Assembly (NCBI GenBank): GCA_941918925.1 | Contig: OW799233.1 | Coordinates: 4,332,001 to 4,396,000 of the forward strand | Direction: 5' to 3' | DNA: 64,000 nt | Source: Phyto melanocephala | Taxonomy: Eukaryota; Arthropoda; Insecta; Diptera; Rhinophoridae | Shown: piece after piece, positions 23,080-34,407 of the stretch | Layout: every line of letters starts with the position of its first letter | How positions within the stretch are numbered: position 1 is the first letter of the stretch | Notes under the pieces: generated by a model | Database searches by the model: none | Seen by the model: only the letters and a program-made list of their open reading frames with translations | Told to the model about the DNA's origin: nothing | Translations under genes and position numbers: made by a program

Positions 23080-23740
23080 CTTTCGCCCACCAGTTCCCAA
23101 TACTGTTTTCTAGGGTGAGATTAAGGCAATGACGGAAGGCATTAAAATAAATGAAAAAGTTAATATTGAAGCTCTGATTTGTATCTTTACGGATAGCTAA
23201 TCAGTTATCGAGACCCTACTAAATGAAATCGTTGAATCTGAGAATGTTCCGTAAAAGATGAGACTCGCTTGCAAATTGTAAAAGTCTAAAAATTATAAGG
23301 ATAACAGGCCATCACGGCATAATCGGAAATTTAAAGCCGGCCAATTATCTTAAGTGGAATCAAAATTGCTAGGCTCTTTCAGTGGTTCAAAGATTTGTTT
23401 GAAGTATGTGGCGATAAAAAAAAGACGTCAAAAAGTGGCAAAATAGTGATGTTTGTAAGGTGACGAACATACTACGGGGTGATCCAAATATTGGGGATAT
23501 CGAAGAAAATTCTAAAATTGAGTAGGAGATTAGCTTGTGTAGTAAAAGGTCACATGAAGAAAATATCTCATGTAGCTCATATGGAACTGTCAAACATGTA
23601 AAAACATGTAGAACATGCAAACAAGAGGAGGAGATTTTGAAACTTTACTTTTGCCTATGGCCTACATGTTGGCCTATTAGACTCAAAACTAACGAACTTG
23701 AAGTATGTACCTCTGGAGCTCATATTGAAAATCGCTAAGG
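23080..23740 (+). pseudogene. RNase H / cysteine-cluster 3' end of a non-LTR retrotransposon, decayed
   Basis: On the plus strand, across shifted frames: an E-containing QAEIKAMTEGIK equivalent near 23120; FTDSQSVIETL near 23190 (here FTDS followed by a stop); RITGHHGIIGN near 23300 followed by KAGQLS; and CRTCKQEEEILKLYFC...PTCW near 23605-23665, the C-terminal cysteine-histidine cluster. The order is that of the RNase H domain of jockey/LOA/R1-like elements, as in the intact ORF at 3597-4580, but the sequence is clearly different and full of stops. No reverse transcriptase is recognisable upstream. It is a 5'-truncated, old insertion. Confidence 0.55.
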
Positions 23741-26114
23741 AATTAATGAGTCTAGTTCTTGAAATAATTAAAAGTGTTAAATGAATTTGGGATTGCGGTT
23801 TTACAAGGTTTCGTAAATATTACAGTTTGGCTTATATGCCATTATGTGCGAAAAATCAGCTGTCGACAGACTGGTTTTTGTCATTTAAACATTAAGATAA
23901 ACTTCACTACATATCAAAGGAAATATCTTGTTTGAATTTTTTATATTGTTCTGTCAAGCTGTACTACAAATCTGTTTTAAACAAGGCACACCTGTAAAAA
24001 TAAAATATAAAATTTTTCCAGCAAATAAATTGCCGGGTTAAGCCAAATTTTAGGGTTTAAGGGTTAGTCTTTAAAATCGAAATCTAAAGAAAAGGGATTA
24101 ATCAAAAACGATAAAGTTAAAATGAAATATATTTTTTTTGTATTAAAATAAAATAAGTGTTAAAATCAAACAAACGTTTCATATTTAACTTTTTCCAGTT
24201 AAATATTGTTAAATAAATGTATCAATTTCAATTCCTTACTTTATTCTAATAAATACCTGACAGTTTTTTAAATGCAACCTTTTTTTCTCCAAAAAGTGAC
24301 CATAAAAAATTAGGAAATAAAAATTCATGGCTGTGTGCCAGCAAAACGCGCTTTTAAGCTCCATTAAATATTTCCATCAGACTACAATGGCCATTAACTT
24401 AGGACACACTGCAGTTGCCGAAGAAGAAACACAAAAAGCTAAAGAAAGTGAAATAAATTATTATTTCCATGTTAGCCATGAAATAAAATAAAAATGGAAA
24501 AAAAAAGAAATTTAAACAAAAGCTGGGATAATCTTAGGGACTTCCATGGTCGCTGTTGTTGTTTTTGGTTTTGTTTTTTGTTATTGTGTTTGTGTGTTTA
24601 TTTAACAAGAAAATATTTAATGGAAACAATTTTGTATATTTTAGAGAGTTGCTAAGGTTGGCGCTTATTTTTTTCGACCGCCCTAGACATAATTTTATTA
24701 CCATGATGTCAAATAGCTTGACTTATCTAAGAAGTATACAGGGTTTTCTAAATTTTAAATGTCTGTAGTTAAAAGGAATAATTGCATAATTCATCTCATG
24801 CTGAAATTGAGATAAAAACACCATTTCAATTTTACAATTTATTTTGGTCAATGTTTAAGGAAGTTATAGCGTCACAATTTCATAGGTTAACATTTTTTCA
24901 CTTACGATTTTACCGTTATGTTCTTTGTTTAACATAAGAGGGAATGCATTACTCTTATGAAATATTAAAATTGAAAGTTTTAAAGTGTTTTCGTAAAATG
25001 TGACAAAATCAGATACAAGTAGTGTTTTCTTATTCTTTTAGATAGGTATCGTTGTTCAAAGGTAAAGAGGCCCTAACTAAATAATTGTAACTTTAGAGCA
25101 GGATGTAGGAACGTAAAAGAAACTGTATTATCATAATGTGAGTTTTTTTGTAAAACTCTTTGTAAAACTGTTGTTTCTAATACTTTTTCTGTTGACGTTT
25201 ATTTATGTAAAATGTATTGGAATCACTGAAAAACTAAATTTCGTACAAAAACGAGTTAGGGCCTTTCTACCTGTGACCACCGATATACAATACATATGAG
25301 GGCTTTTAGCAGTTTTATTTACATTTGTTGTTTTTCTTCATTTCAGTTGATTTTTTTTTTATTATTTTTTTATTTGTTTTTTATATCATACTGTTGTTTA
25401 CGTCTTTAAAAAATTTAAATTTTTTTTTGTATTTTTTAGGCTCAGCTCCTTTTACATCTGACTGAATTCATTTGTGTTGCTATGTGACGTATGATTAATT
25501 TTAATTAATTATATTCAAATGTTTATCAAACAAATACCAGTCACAGCAACAGAGTCTTCTCGGCACTCTTGTTAGCACATACACGTACAATACAAAGACA
25601 GAAAGGTATGGAGGGCATTTATGGGCGAATAAGCACGTAAGTGATGAGAGTATGAACCATAAATTGTTATTGAAATTAATGATGGACATAAAACAGTATT
25701 CGTTTCGGTATGTGAGTATTATGGAAGTGTATTAAAATAACATACATTTTTCTTGAACTTTTATATATTTTTTTCAAGAATTTTAAGAAAATACTTTATT
25801 TTTTAAGAAAATGTTTTTAGAAAATTTGTTTCCTTATGTGATGCTGCTCTAGTTTTCGAAAATCTTATTTGATAGAAAATTTGTAAAAACATTTAGGGCT
25901 CGTAGAAAGGGAATTAGTTAGAGAATTTTTATGCGTAGGTTTATGGTTTTCAAAAATTATCACGAAAGGATATTGATTTAGACAAGAAACTTTATTGTTC
26001 AGTTTTATTTGATTTGAGTACTCTCTATGTTTGGTGCCAAATGGACGTATAAACATGACTTCCTCTTTCATTGCAATTCATATATTTTTCATAATGTACC
26101 AGTGCCAGCCATTT

Positions 26115-27272
26115 CTAATCGTAGAGATTTTTAATATATTTAAAATATTTTGTTTGAATTAATTGAGTAGGAGATGTTGGATGGTCTTTGAAAAAATCTA
26201 TTATCTTGTCTCCCTTTCCTCTTTTTTTACTGCTGGTATCTTTTTTATTTGATTCGTTATCGCAAGTAAAAGTTTCATTATAAGTTGATGATTCGGATCC
26301 AAAGGTGATTGGGTTATAAAAGTTGAGCGATAATTCGCTTCCTTCCACCACTCCGTCTTCGGTTTTTTCGAGATCTTCGAAAAATCGTAAATATATAACT
26401 TCACTACTTGGAAACCACGTTCTCCCGGCGATGTTAAAGTAGAGGTAATTCCGGGGATTCTTCTGCAGATAGACTGTAAGATTAATCCAGTGTTGGATCG
26501 TAAACTTCCAACTTGGAACGACTCTTCGAGAATATCTTCTATTGATTTCTCTTGGTAAGTACTGGATAAATGCACATCTACAGGAATTATTGGAGTATTG
26601 GCAGTCATGGATAATGTGGATGTGGTTGCCATGATATGAGATGAGGAGGATGGTCCCGTAAAATTTTCTGCGTAATTGTTCGTTATCCAATTTGATGTCT
26701 CCATACTCATTTCTTGTTCCAAATACATCATGGACCACTCGCTGTTTAATAGTTGAGTTACCAAAGTTTTCAAGGAACATTTTCCTAACTCTTTCTTTTG
26801 GCTTACTAAGACTTTCTGTACATCTTGAAGGGAGTCCAGCACTATGTGTAGAAACTTCTTCGCCTCTTACTCCTTCATCTTCAAGGAGAGACAAATCAAA
26901 GTCTCTAATGTTCCAATTATATGAAGAAACTCCTTCGTCCAAATTATTATCAAAAGAGATAATAGGGACAAATGAGTTGTTCCCTCTGATATTGTGTTGG
27001 CTTTCTTTATCTCCTGATCTATATCTAATTTCATTTTTTTCGGAATTACCTGAGTAACTTGTACTTCTGTATCCTCCTCAAATTTCCTCTTCTTCTTGTT
27101 CTTCTGTTGTTTGTCTGTCACTTTCTTCACTTCTTTCGAAATCTTCGCTTCGACCACTTGAGTATTCGGAAGAATTTTCTCTTCTGATTCGTTTAGAACT
27201 ATTTCTTGATATGGTAGACATCCTTCGTTTAAGATATCTTCCGATCCTCCACTTAAAATCAGAGGTTCCCAT
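26115..27272 (-). pseudogene. Densovirus-like non-structural protein, frame B (endogenous viral element)
   Basis: From ATG 27272-27270 this frame is open to a stop at 26117-26115, about 386 codons, except for one TGA at about 27080. The N-terminal third is rich in Arg, Glu and Ser. In the middle (about 26624-26574) is an HxHxxHDC motif followed seven residues later by CRC, then FTIQHWINLTVYLQ and IAGRTW. This pattern resembles a densovirus (insect parvovirus) non-structural protein; HxH is the metal-binding motif of HUH endonuclease domains. It could be the N-terminal domain of NS1 or one of the smaller NS proteins. No superfamily-3 helicase region is seen beyond 26115, so the viral region is partial. 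It lies in intron 2 on the same strand as neuroligin. The attribution rests on motif pattern and should be searched. Confidence 0.5.
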
Positions 27273-27373
27273 ATTGTCACCTTTTTCGTTGATAAACTTA
27301 TTTTCTATATTATTTTTTCACAATTTTCTGGAGAATAACAATATGACCACTCTGAATCACTGTCTGTTGACAT
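26201..27373 (-). pseudogene. Overlapping second reading frame of the densovirus-like region, frame A
   Basis: On the same strand but offset from frame B, this frame runs from ATG 27373-27371 to a stop at 26203-26201, about 390 codons. It is interrupted only by a TAG at about 27307 and a TAA at about 26869. In a stretch this AT-rich, a second frame with two stops in about 1.1 kb is far from chance. Densoviruses of the ambisense group encode NS1 and NS2 from overlapping frames of one transcript region with starts close together, so the overlap itself supports a viral origin. The encoded protein is Lys/Glu-rich near the start, and I recognise no domain in it. Confidence 0.45.
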
Positions 27374-27393
27374 TTGAATATAATTTTAAAATA

Positions 27394-27408
27394 CTCTATT
27401 TATATATA
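27394..27408 (-). promoter_or_regulatory. TATA box upstream of the densovirus-like frames
   Basis: On the minus strand the sequence is TATATATAAATAGAG, a strong TATA match, about 20 bases before the first ATG of frame A and about 120 before that of frame B. The distance to the first ATG is short for a leader, so transcription might start near or within it. It may be the fossil viral promoter; in this AT-rich DNA a chance match is also possible. Confidence 0.35.
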
Positions 27409-27759
27409 AAAAATTAGCACGTAAAATATGCATGGTAAAACTAAAACACTTTAACGACGACGACGACTATCAGAGGGGCTGGCAGAGGGAAGCGCTGCAA
27501 TTTTCCAATTCATGGCTTAGCTTAATCATGGCTTACGGCCGATAGCTGCCGAATGGAATTAATTTAACTAATTTAATAAAAACTTAAAAAGAAAAAATTT
27601 AAATCATTCCGAATGCTCCACATATATCAATCTTTTGCATATATCCAAAAATGAATCGCTATCTAACTTCAGTACGATCGTCTAATAACTTTCTGGGATT
27701 TCGGAAAATAAGCATGGCTCTGGCATATTTTTATCACATAAACCACATTTTCAGCCTTA

Positions 27760-28210
27760 TACTACATTTACACCTGAGCGAAATCTAGTAGATTTGATTT
27801 AAAATCTTTTTTAAAATCTATACCGTTTATACCACTGGTTTTGGACATTTTGCAAGATTTCGTTTTCAAAACAATATATTTATTTACAAGGTGTTCTAAG
27901 AGGCTCTCTATGTTCTACTTCTCCAAAATTCAAACTCCATATGAAAAAACTGTAAACAATAAAGTACTTGTGTGATTGCAACATCCTTATATATTATGAT
28001 TGAATTTTTTTTGTGTGCAGCGTAGTATATTTTGTTACAATTTAATAAAAACCACAGTTGCATCAGGAAGTAGTACTAGATTTTAAGTAGATTCTGCTAA
28101 AATCTAGTGGCGAAGTGGATTTCGTTTTGTATGGGAAATCTGGTAGCAATGAACAAGATTTCGCTCAAAATCCCTTAACTACCAGATTTTGTGTAGGTGT
28201 AAGTGTAGTA
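27760..28210. mobile_element. 451-bp MITE with TTA target duplication
   Basis: The left end TACTACATTTACACCT and the reversed right end TACTACACTTACACCT match at 15 of 16 positions, with TTA at 27757-27759 and 28211-28213. Inside, variants of 'cgaaatctagtagatt' occur several times near both ends in both orientations (27779, 28075-28130, 28155-28190), as expected of transposase-binding sub-terminal repeats. A TTA duplication suggests the PIF/Harbinger superfamily. No coding capacity. Confidence 0.75.
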
Positions 28211-28359
28211 TTACGTTAATTTAAAGAGACGTTTGTAACTATTAATAGGTACGATATGCCTCTAAAAATATTCTTAAAACAATTTGGTTCGGGTCTTTCT
28301 ATTTTGTTTCAACTTCTACAGATACGAACGATATGCATAGTAGACCAAAGGGCTTGACT

Positions 28360-28765
28360 AACAGAAGTAACGACGATATGAACAAATTTAAAATCCAATG
28401 TGGCCGACACTATATATCTATATACATATATCAAATCTGGTGATTAAAAATGTACCAGCTTAAAATAAAGGGCTTGACTAGTAGAATATCGGAAATTATG
28501 AAAAAGTTAAAAAATAACATGGCGTCCTATACAAAATGGCGAATAATATATTTTTTTAAACCACCAATATGGGTATCAGTCGAAAGGGCTCGACTACTAG
28601 AATACAGATGTATATATAAATATTCAAAATCAAATAAGAAAGTGAAGAAATAATACAGCAAAGTGGCATATAACATTGAATCTACGCTAAGCTACAATGT
28701 CGTCACTATACCTAAATACATGATGGTGAAGGGTCTTATCAATTTCGGCATGGAATTCTTATTTG
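28360..28765 (+). repeat. Degenerate dispersed repeat, probably Helentron-like
   Basis: Contains repeated phrases of the type 'gggcttgacta.tagaat..' followed by 'aaaaatcaatgtggc' variants (28345, 28470, 28585). It ends with 'gatggtgaagggtcttatcaatttcggcatggaattc', similar to the 3' end of the Helentron-like family. Comparable phrases appear at 21855 and 12490. Old and poorly delimited. Confidence 0.3.
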
Positions 28766-29979
28766 GAATTTTTACTTACTTACTTACGTGATGCAAAAAG
28801 AGTTTATCTTTCAACCGAAATGATTATTAATATCGAATTTCATTTAGTTATAAAGTGCAATTATATAAACACCGTAATATATGAACACCCCAATCTAATT
28901 TTAGAGAGTTGTGGTTGAATTCTGATTTGGCGAGTTCCTTAGCTCTTTACTTTGAAATTGTCTATAGCTAAACTTCTAACATACATGTTTTAGTTAGTGC
29001 TCACAGTCAGCTAGATTTACATAATCATTTCTTAACTATAAATTCAACGTTAAAATTAAAAAAAAAAGCTAAAATAAAAGCTTTTAAAAATAAGAGAAAA
29101 TTTATAAATTTTATAACATTTATGTATATAAAGGTGTAGTTAGTTTATATTATCGCGACTTCGCTGTATTTTAATTGAGACCTATTCTTTTAAAACAATT
29201 ACATGGAAATAGTTAGAGGAATGGGGCCATATATATTTGAAGACACAGATGGACTGGTTTGAAGGGACGGTTAAGGTATCGTTTTTTCTCTAAGCAGTGA
29301 TGCTGATAAACGCATGTTTATTATTTATTATATTTGTTAATAAAACCTTTAGGATAGTTGCAAAGCCTTTCACCTTTCGAAGCCTAAGAAAACTTCATTG
29401 CAAAATTCTTAAGATATAAATCTAAAACTATAGCACTTATCTGAGCTCTTAAATTGGCGAATAACTGCAAGTTCCGGTTAAGTTTGCAAACATTTTCAAT
29501 GGGATTTGGCAAAACATTCTTTTGCAATTATTTGTATTTCTATTTGTATTTTTCATATGTATTTAAATTTTGTACACCATTTTAATTTCTCTCTTTTAAA
29601 TATGCCGGATATTAAACTAGTTTGTTTGGTTTCGCTTGGCCTTAAGGCAGTTTTAGACGATTTATTTCCTTTTTTAACATTTATTTCCTTTGGTAATTTC
29701 CTCTCTGTCATAAATGTATATTAATGCGAGCAATTATATGTGTGTACAGTATGTATGTATGTGTTACTAAAAATTTTTTGCTCGTTCAAATATTTTTGGT
29801 GTAGTTTTGGAGTATTACTTGGTTATTTAAAAAATCTACAAAAAAAAATGTGCAGCCATCAAAACCTTATACTTGTATAAGGTTGAGTAAAACTTAAACC
29901 GTTCAGAAAAAAAATTCTCAGAAATCAAATATTGCACACATACATTAGACATTATAATGACGACATACTTATTTCTCGG

Positions 29980-30840
29980 TTTTTATAAATTGATCCACTT
30001 TTTTGCAAATCCTTTCATTAATGATTTTGTAATTGGTTCTGTTGCCTCTTCGGACAAGGTGCTTGTCTTACAATTAAAATCGGACATGTCCTGGGATTGT
30101 TTTTTTCGGTTCTTTTTTTTGCAGAAACCAATACCTTTCCACAAGTAGTACAAAGTAGACATTATTGCTTGGATACCAGTCAAGGGCCTTATTTCCATAG
30201 TGGCATGTGAAGTCACTCTGTGCTGTTGTAAGGAGGTCTAAAGCCGTTTTTGTAGCCACTCTGTTTTATATGTTTTCGTGTTTATCGTGCCTGAGGTTAC
30301 AAATGTTTGCATTATTTTGCATATAAGTTGAACCACACGAAATTTCTTAACAAAATTCCTTTGGTTTTTGTAGGTTATTGTTCTTAAACATTGGCTCGAA
30401 CGTCGGCCATATAAAAATCTTGACTCGGAGCTGTAAAAATTCTGCCAATACACAAGTACGTACGTAGGAGTACGTTTTTTAAAACTCAATATAAATTTTT
30501 TCGATCATTCTTTTGCTTCTAAGTTCTTTTGCGCATTACGATCTAGTACTTTCTACACTTTATACAATTTCAATTCAGCATTAGCTTTGGCTCTCTGTAC
30601 AAAAGAATCAAAGTATTCAACTTTACATGCTGTTTTTCTGATAGAAGTGTTCAAAAGGGTTGTTATTTTTTACATCTTTTGCCTTACCATTATCTGTTAG
30701 ATCTCTTTTTCTTCCTGACTCAGGTATTCTTTCCATGTTTAAGTGTTCTTTATAGTTTTTAATTACTTTTTAAACAGTTCTACGTTCAATTCTCAGAGCT
30801 TTTCCAATTTATTCTCAGAGGCCCTATTTAATTTTTAGCG
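29980..30840 (-). pseudogene. Mariner-type transposase remnant (MDDETY/WPDLA group)
   Basis: On the minus strand the helix-turn-helix part is readable near 30810-30680 (GKALRIERRTV, then ERIPESGRKRDLTD). The next block, near 30475-30400, is a decayed equivalent of MDDETY...LPGQDFY. VTSGTINTKTYKTEWLQKRL follows at about 30300-30240, and a degenerate CHYGNKALDWYPSNNV at about 30210-30165 stands for the second catalytic block. An RYWFLQKK equivalent is near 30130. Frame changes and stops are many. The group matches the element at 12680-13940 and the remnant at 53590-54400. No terminal repeats could be fixed. Confidence 0.5.
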
Positions 30841-31284
30841 AAATAAGAGTTTAAGGTGAATGATATACAAAAGATAATATCTGACTTATCTTTAAAAGCT
30901 AACGTAATTCAGAAATAATAACTTGACAAATCAAGAGCAAGTTTTGGCTGTAGGAGTACGTACAAGCTGTTTTGGACTCACTCTTCGAAAGCATGACGCG
31001 TTTGATCTGATTTTGCAATAATTTAAATCTGTCTTTATGCATTCAAAGATTATTTCATTATGTTGTTATAACAGCAATGTGGCAGTTGTTAATTGTTAAG
31101 GTAACAGAGAAATATTTTTAATTTCCAATTATGTCATATTGTTCTTGATTTATAAATGTTAAAGTTTTTTGTGTTCAGCCTTTTAGAGTTTTTTTAATTG
31201 ATCACGTTATGACAATACGACATTATTGAAAGCCTTAACCGATTGTAAAATGTGGGTACTTTTTAAACATAAACATTTTATTTG

Positions 31285-31620
31285 TATACCCTTCGCACGA
31301 AATTGTTATAGCGTGTATATCAGTTTGTCATTCCGATTGTTGTTTTTACAATATTCATTTGCGACTCTATATATTCTGAAATCGTATAGATATCGGTACT
31401 AATTGAACCAAGTTTGTCTTTTGGTGTATTTGTTGAAGCTAACTATTTGAAGGGCCCACGTTTACTTCGGTGTCTTATATAGTATAAATTTATCAGATAC
31501 GCTTTTGAGAATTTTGCTATTGTGCACATTGCAACCTGAGATATGAGTAAAAAAACCCGACTGCGTCTCTTTTTTACTTAAAAAAAGTAAGATTTTGCAG
31601 CTTCTTTAAAATATCTTGAA
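31285..31620 (+). mobile_element. 5' fragment of a Helentron-like element
   Basis: 'tatacccttcgcacgaaattgttatagcgtgtatatcagtttgtcattccg' (31285-31335) matches the family's left end. Further family phrases are 'gcgactctatatattctgaaatc' and 'ctgagatatgagtaaaaaaacccgac' (31535-31560). The right-hand stem-loop is not found nearby. Confidence 0.5.
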
Positions 31621-32100
31621 AATTTTTTTTATGTATTTACAAAATATGTATTTTTGGCAACATTTATACGAAATGCTGCTTCAGTAGATTGATCACAGAC
31701 AAAGATGTAGGAGAGAGAAATTTTTGAAAAAAATTTGTCTATTAAAAATTCAAATTACTTTTTTTACTTTGAAAATTTACTGAAAGTATTAGTCATTATT
31801 AACTCTGAACTTTCCTCACCAAATTGACGTCATATAAATTTCACACCCACCAAAAGGACTGTGTATAGTTTGAGGCCTTAAATAAATTAAGCCAATTTCT
31901 GAAACGCGGTTCTAAAATGATAGCGTTCTTCATCGATCGACACAAGTAGTAGCCCGACGGGGTAAGGTCTAATAATAAGGCGCATGGGCGAGTAAATACT
32001 TCCCAAAATCTTCTTCGTAAATAGTTTTCAACAGGTATTGCAACATGTGTTAAAGAGTTATTAAGATGGAATATTACAGGTTCATGTTCGGTCGCATATA

Positions 32101-33774
32101 CTGTGAATGTCAAAAGAAACTGTACACCTTTTATTTTCATGTTTTAAGATTAATTTATTTTTTTTTTTTTTATTATTTAATTAAACATTTTATATTTTTT
32201 ATTAAATATATTTCTTTCTTTTTCATTTTATTAAAAAATAAAAACAAAACTCCAACAAAAACAAGAACTATAGAACAAAAATAAAAAAAACTTCATATTT
32301 ATAGCGTCAAAAGAAATTGTACATTACTCGTTTTTATAATAATAATGTTATTTAAAAAAAATTTAACATTTAGTTTGATGACCATTTTGTTGTATCACAG
32401 ATTGTAGTCTTCTTGGCATCGATTCCACCAGCTTTTTAGTAACCTCGGGGGGGAATTTTTTGCCATTCCTCCATTATCACCGATTTGAGAGAATCCTTGC
32501 TGGAAATTTCTCTTTTTCTTATCTGCCGGTCCAAGTGCTCCCACAAATGTTCAGTAGGGTTCAGATCGGGTGACTGGGGGCATGATCCAACTGTTTGGGA
32601 GTATGATATAGCAGCCATTCCTTTACTATTTTGGCAGTGTGCTTGGGATTGTTGTCTTGCTGAAAGACCCAAGTTCGATCCAAGCCCAATTTTTCGACGC
32701 TCTGTGCCAAATTATCTTTTAAAATGTTGAGATAATCTATTTTATTCATAGTGTTTTCTATGAAGACCAAATTTCCTACACCATTGGCTGCCATACATCC
32801 CCACACCATAACTTAACCACCAGCATGCTTCACTGTGGATATTACATTTTGCTGGTCAATTTCACAATTTTTCTTCCTCCAAATTTTAACCGGTTTTTTC
32901 TTGCCGAGAATTTCAAATTTGCTCTTGTCTCTAAATAGCACATTTTTCCAGAACATATTAGTACAATTTTCGTACTTTTTAGCAAACTCTCGACGTCGAC
33001 GTTGATTAATTACCGATATGTACCATTTTTTTCTTGGAACTCGTCCATACAGTCCGTTTGCATGTAGGGCTTTACGTATTGTGCTAGCACTAACATTTGT
33101 ACCTGAGCATTCTGAAATATTTTCGGATATTTTAACAACACTTTCTGTTGGATTCTGTTTAACTTTACGCACAATGGACCATATTTGAGTACTGTTTAGT
33201 TTGGTTCGCCTTCCAGATTTAGGGCGATTTTCTAAACTTGAAAACTTTTTGTGCTTGTCTATTATATATTTTACAGTATTGTGACTTCTTTCAATCATGG
33301 AACCAATCTCACGCAAGGATTTGCTATCTTTGTAATATTTTAGCACAAGCTTACGAATATCCAAAAAAGTTTGTTTAGCCATTTTCAAAAAAACCGAAAA
33401 AAATTGTCGTTTGATCTGCTCGTGACAAAGTCAAGTCTATTAATAATTTTTATACCTAGCTAATATTACATAAAGTATCGTAGTAAATAAAATCACAAAA
33501 AATAACGGTACTTTTATATGTAAAATTCTTTATTACATGCTATGCACAAGAGCTGTACAATTTCTTTTGACGCTAGAAATATGAAGCATTTTTTGTTTTT
33601 GTTGTATATTTTTTGTTTTTGTTAGAGTTTCGTTATTGTTTTTTAATAAAATAATAAAAGGGTAAATATATTAAAGGAAAACCAAAAAAGTTTAATTAAA
33701 TCATAAATTTGAATAAGAAAATAAAGTTGTAAATATAATACTTTGAGGTGTACAGTTTCTTTTGACATTCACAG
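32101..33774 (-). mobile_element. Tc1-like transposon with IR/DR ends, inserted into a mariner
   Basis: The ends CTGTGAATGTCAAAAG (32101) and its reverse complement ending at 33774 are flanked by TA at 32099-32100 and 33775-33776. Each terminal region carries two copies of a 20-bp motif of the form TCAAAAGAAA-TGTACA: outer at 32107-32126 and 33749-33768, inner at 32304-32323 and 33554-33573. Four such sites in long inverted repeats are the IR/DR arrangement known from Sleeping Beauty- and Minos-type Tc1 elements, where each site binds transposase. Length is 1674 bp. Confidence 0.9.
32363..33382 (-). pseudogene. Tc1-like transposase, nearly intact (1 nonsense, 2 frameshifts)
   Basis: ATG at 33382-33380 (MAKQTFLDIRKL), stop near 32365-32363, about 340 codons, the normal Tc1 length. 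The paired helix-turn-helix region (LREIGSMIERSHNTVKYI and a second helix set around ASTIRKALHANGL) is intact. The three catalytic residues can be seen: the Asp in LFRDKSKFE (about 32945), the Asp in FQQDNNPKHTA (about 32665) and the Glu in SPDLNPTEHLWEHL (about 32550). Defects are a TAA in place of a serine codon just before VMVWGCMAANG (32815-32813), a frameshift near 32580 and another in a C-run near 32450. This is the best-preserved Tc1 gene in the window, which suggests a young insertion. Confidence 0.85.
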
Positions 33775-34407
33775 TACAAGACATTTGCGGCCAATGGTCG
33801 CTTTAAACGAATCAGTTGGAGTTTGATACGGGTTTCATATTATGTCTTGGTCAGAAGCTTATGTTAGGATCGCTTGCTTTGGACTTAAAGTATTATCCTA
33901 AAGTCGTGGTAATTTTGCCTTGTGGGCTATTTTTCTTGTTGGTCATCATCTTTTAAGGATTCTCGACTCCAATACCCATGGCATCCGACTTACCTACTTT
34001 TGTGTTAGGTCTATTGTACTACTAGCAAATGTTTTAAAATTCCTGGTTAAGTAGTTCAATGAATTTGCAAACTTTTGTTAAGTTTGACAAAAATCTTCAA
34101 GCCTCTTGGACTTCAAAAATTTTTAAGCTGGCTTTTATGATTTTTGCCTTTTGTTTCAAGATCACCACTCTTGAGTCACATAATCTATCTCTTTTAGTCT
34201 TAAACCGATTTACCATAAGCTTCGGTGTGCTTCAGCGGCAACTTTTTTTAATTAAAGAAAGCTTAACTTCTGGCATATAACGCTTTGATGGCACAAAATT
34301 GGTTATTTTGAAAAAATCTTTGTTGTTTTCACTAAAATATTTAATAACTAAAAGAGTATAAATATCATATTTATATGTAATCCTTAATATGACATTTTAG
34401 TTATAAG

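Larger units (their letters stand above)
31840..33835 (-). pseudogene. Mariner (DD34D) transposase remnant split by a Tc1 insertion
   Basis: Two pieces of one mariner transposase lie on either side of the Tc1 element: 33835-33777 (reading QLIRLKRPLAANVL) and 32098-31840 (continuing with ATEHEPVIFH, then VAIPVENYL, WEVF, LDLTPSGYYL and CRSMKNA). The second block corresponds to the mariner HVAxPVKxYL / PYSPDLAPSDYHLFRSMQ region. The reading frame passes from one piece to the other across a single TA, so the insertion point is exact. The catalytic Asp of the QxDNA block is not preserved (HLNNS) and stops are present, so it was already inactive or decayed afterwards. This is an irritans/mellifera-like mariner rather than Tc1. 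Confidence 0.65.

Noticed and set aside
26692..27057. 121-codon plus-strand ORF
   Set aside because: Antisense shadow of the densovirus-like frames, which have the family motif and far longer open stretches.
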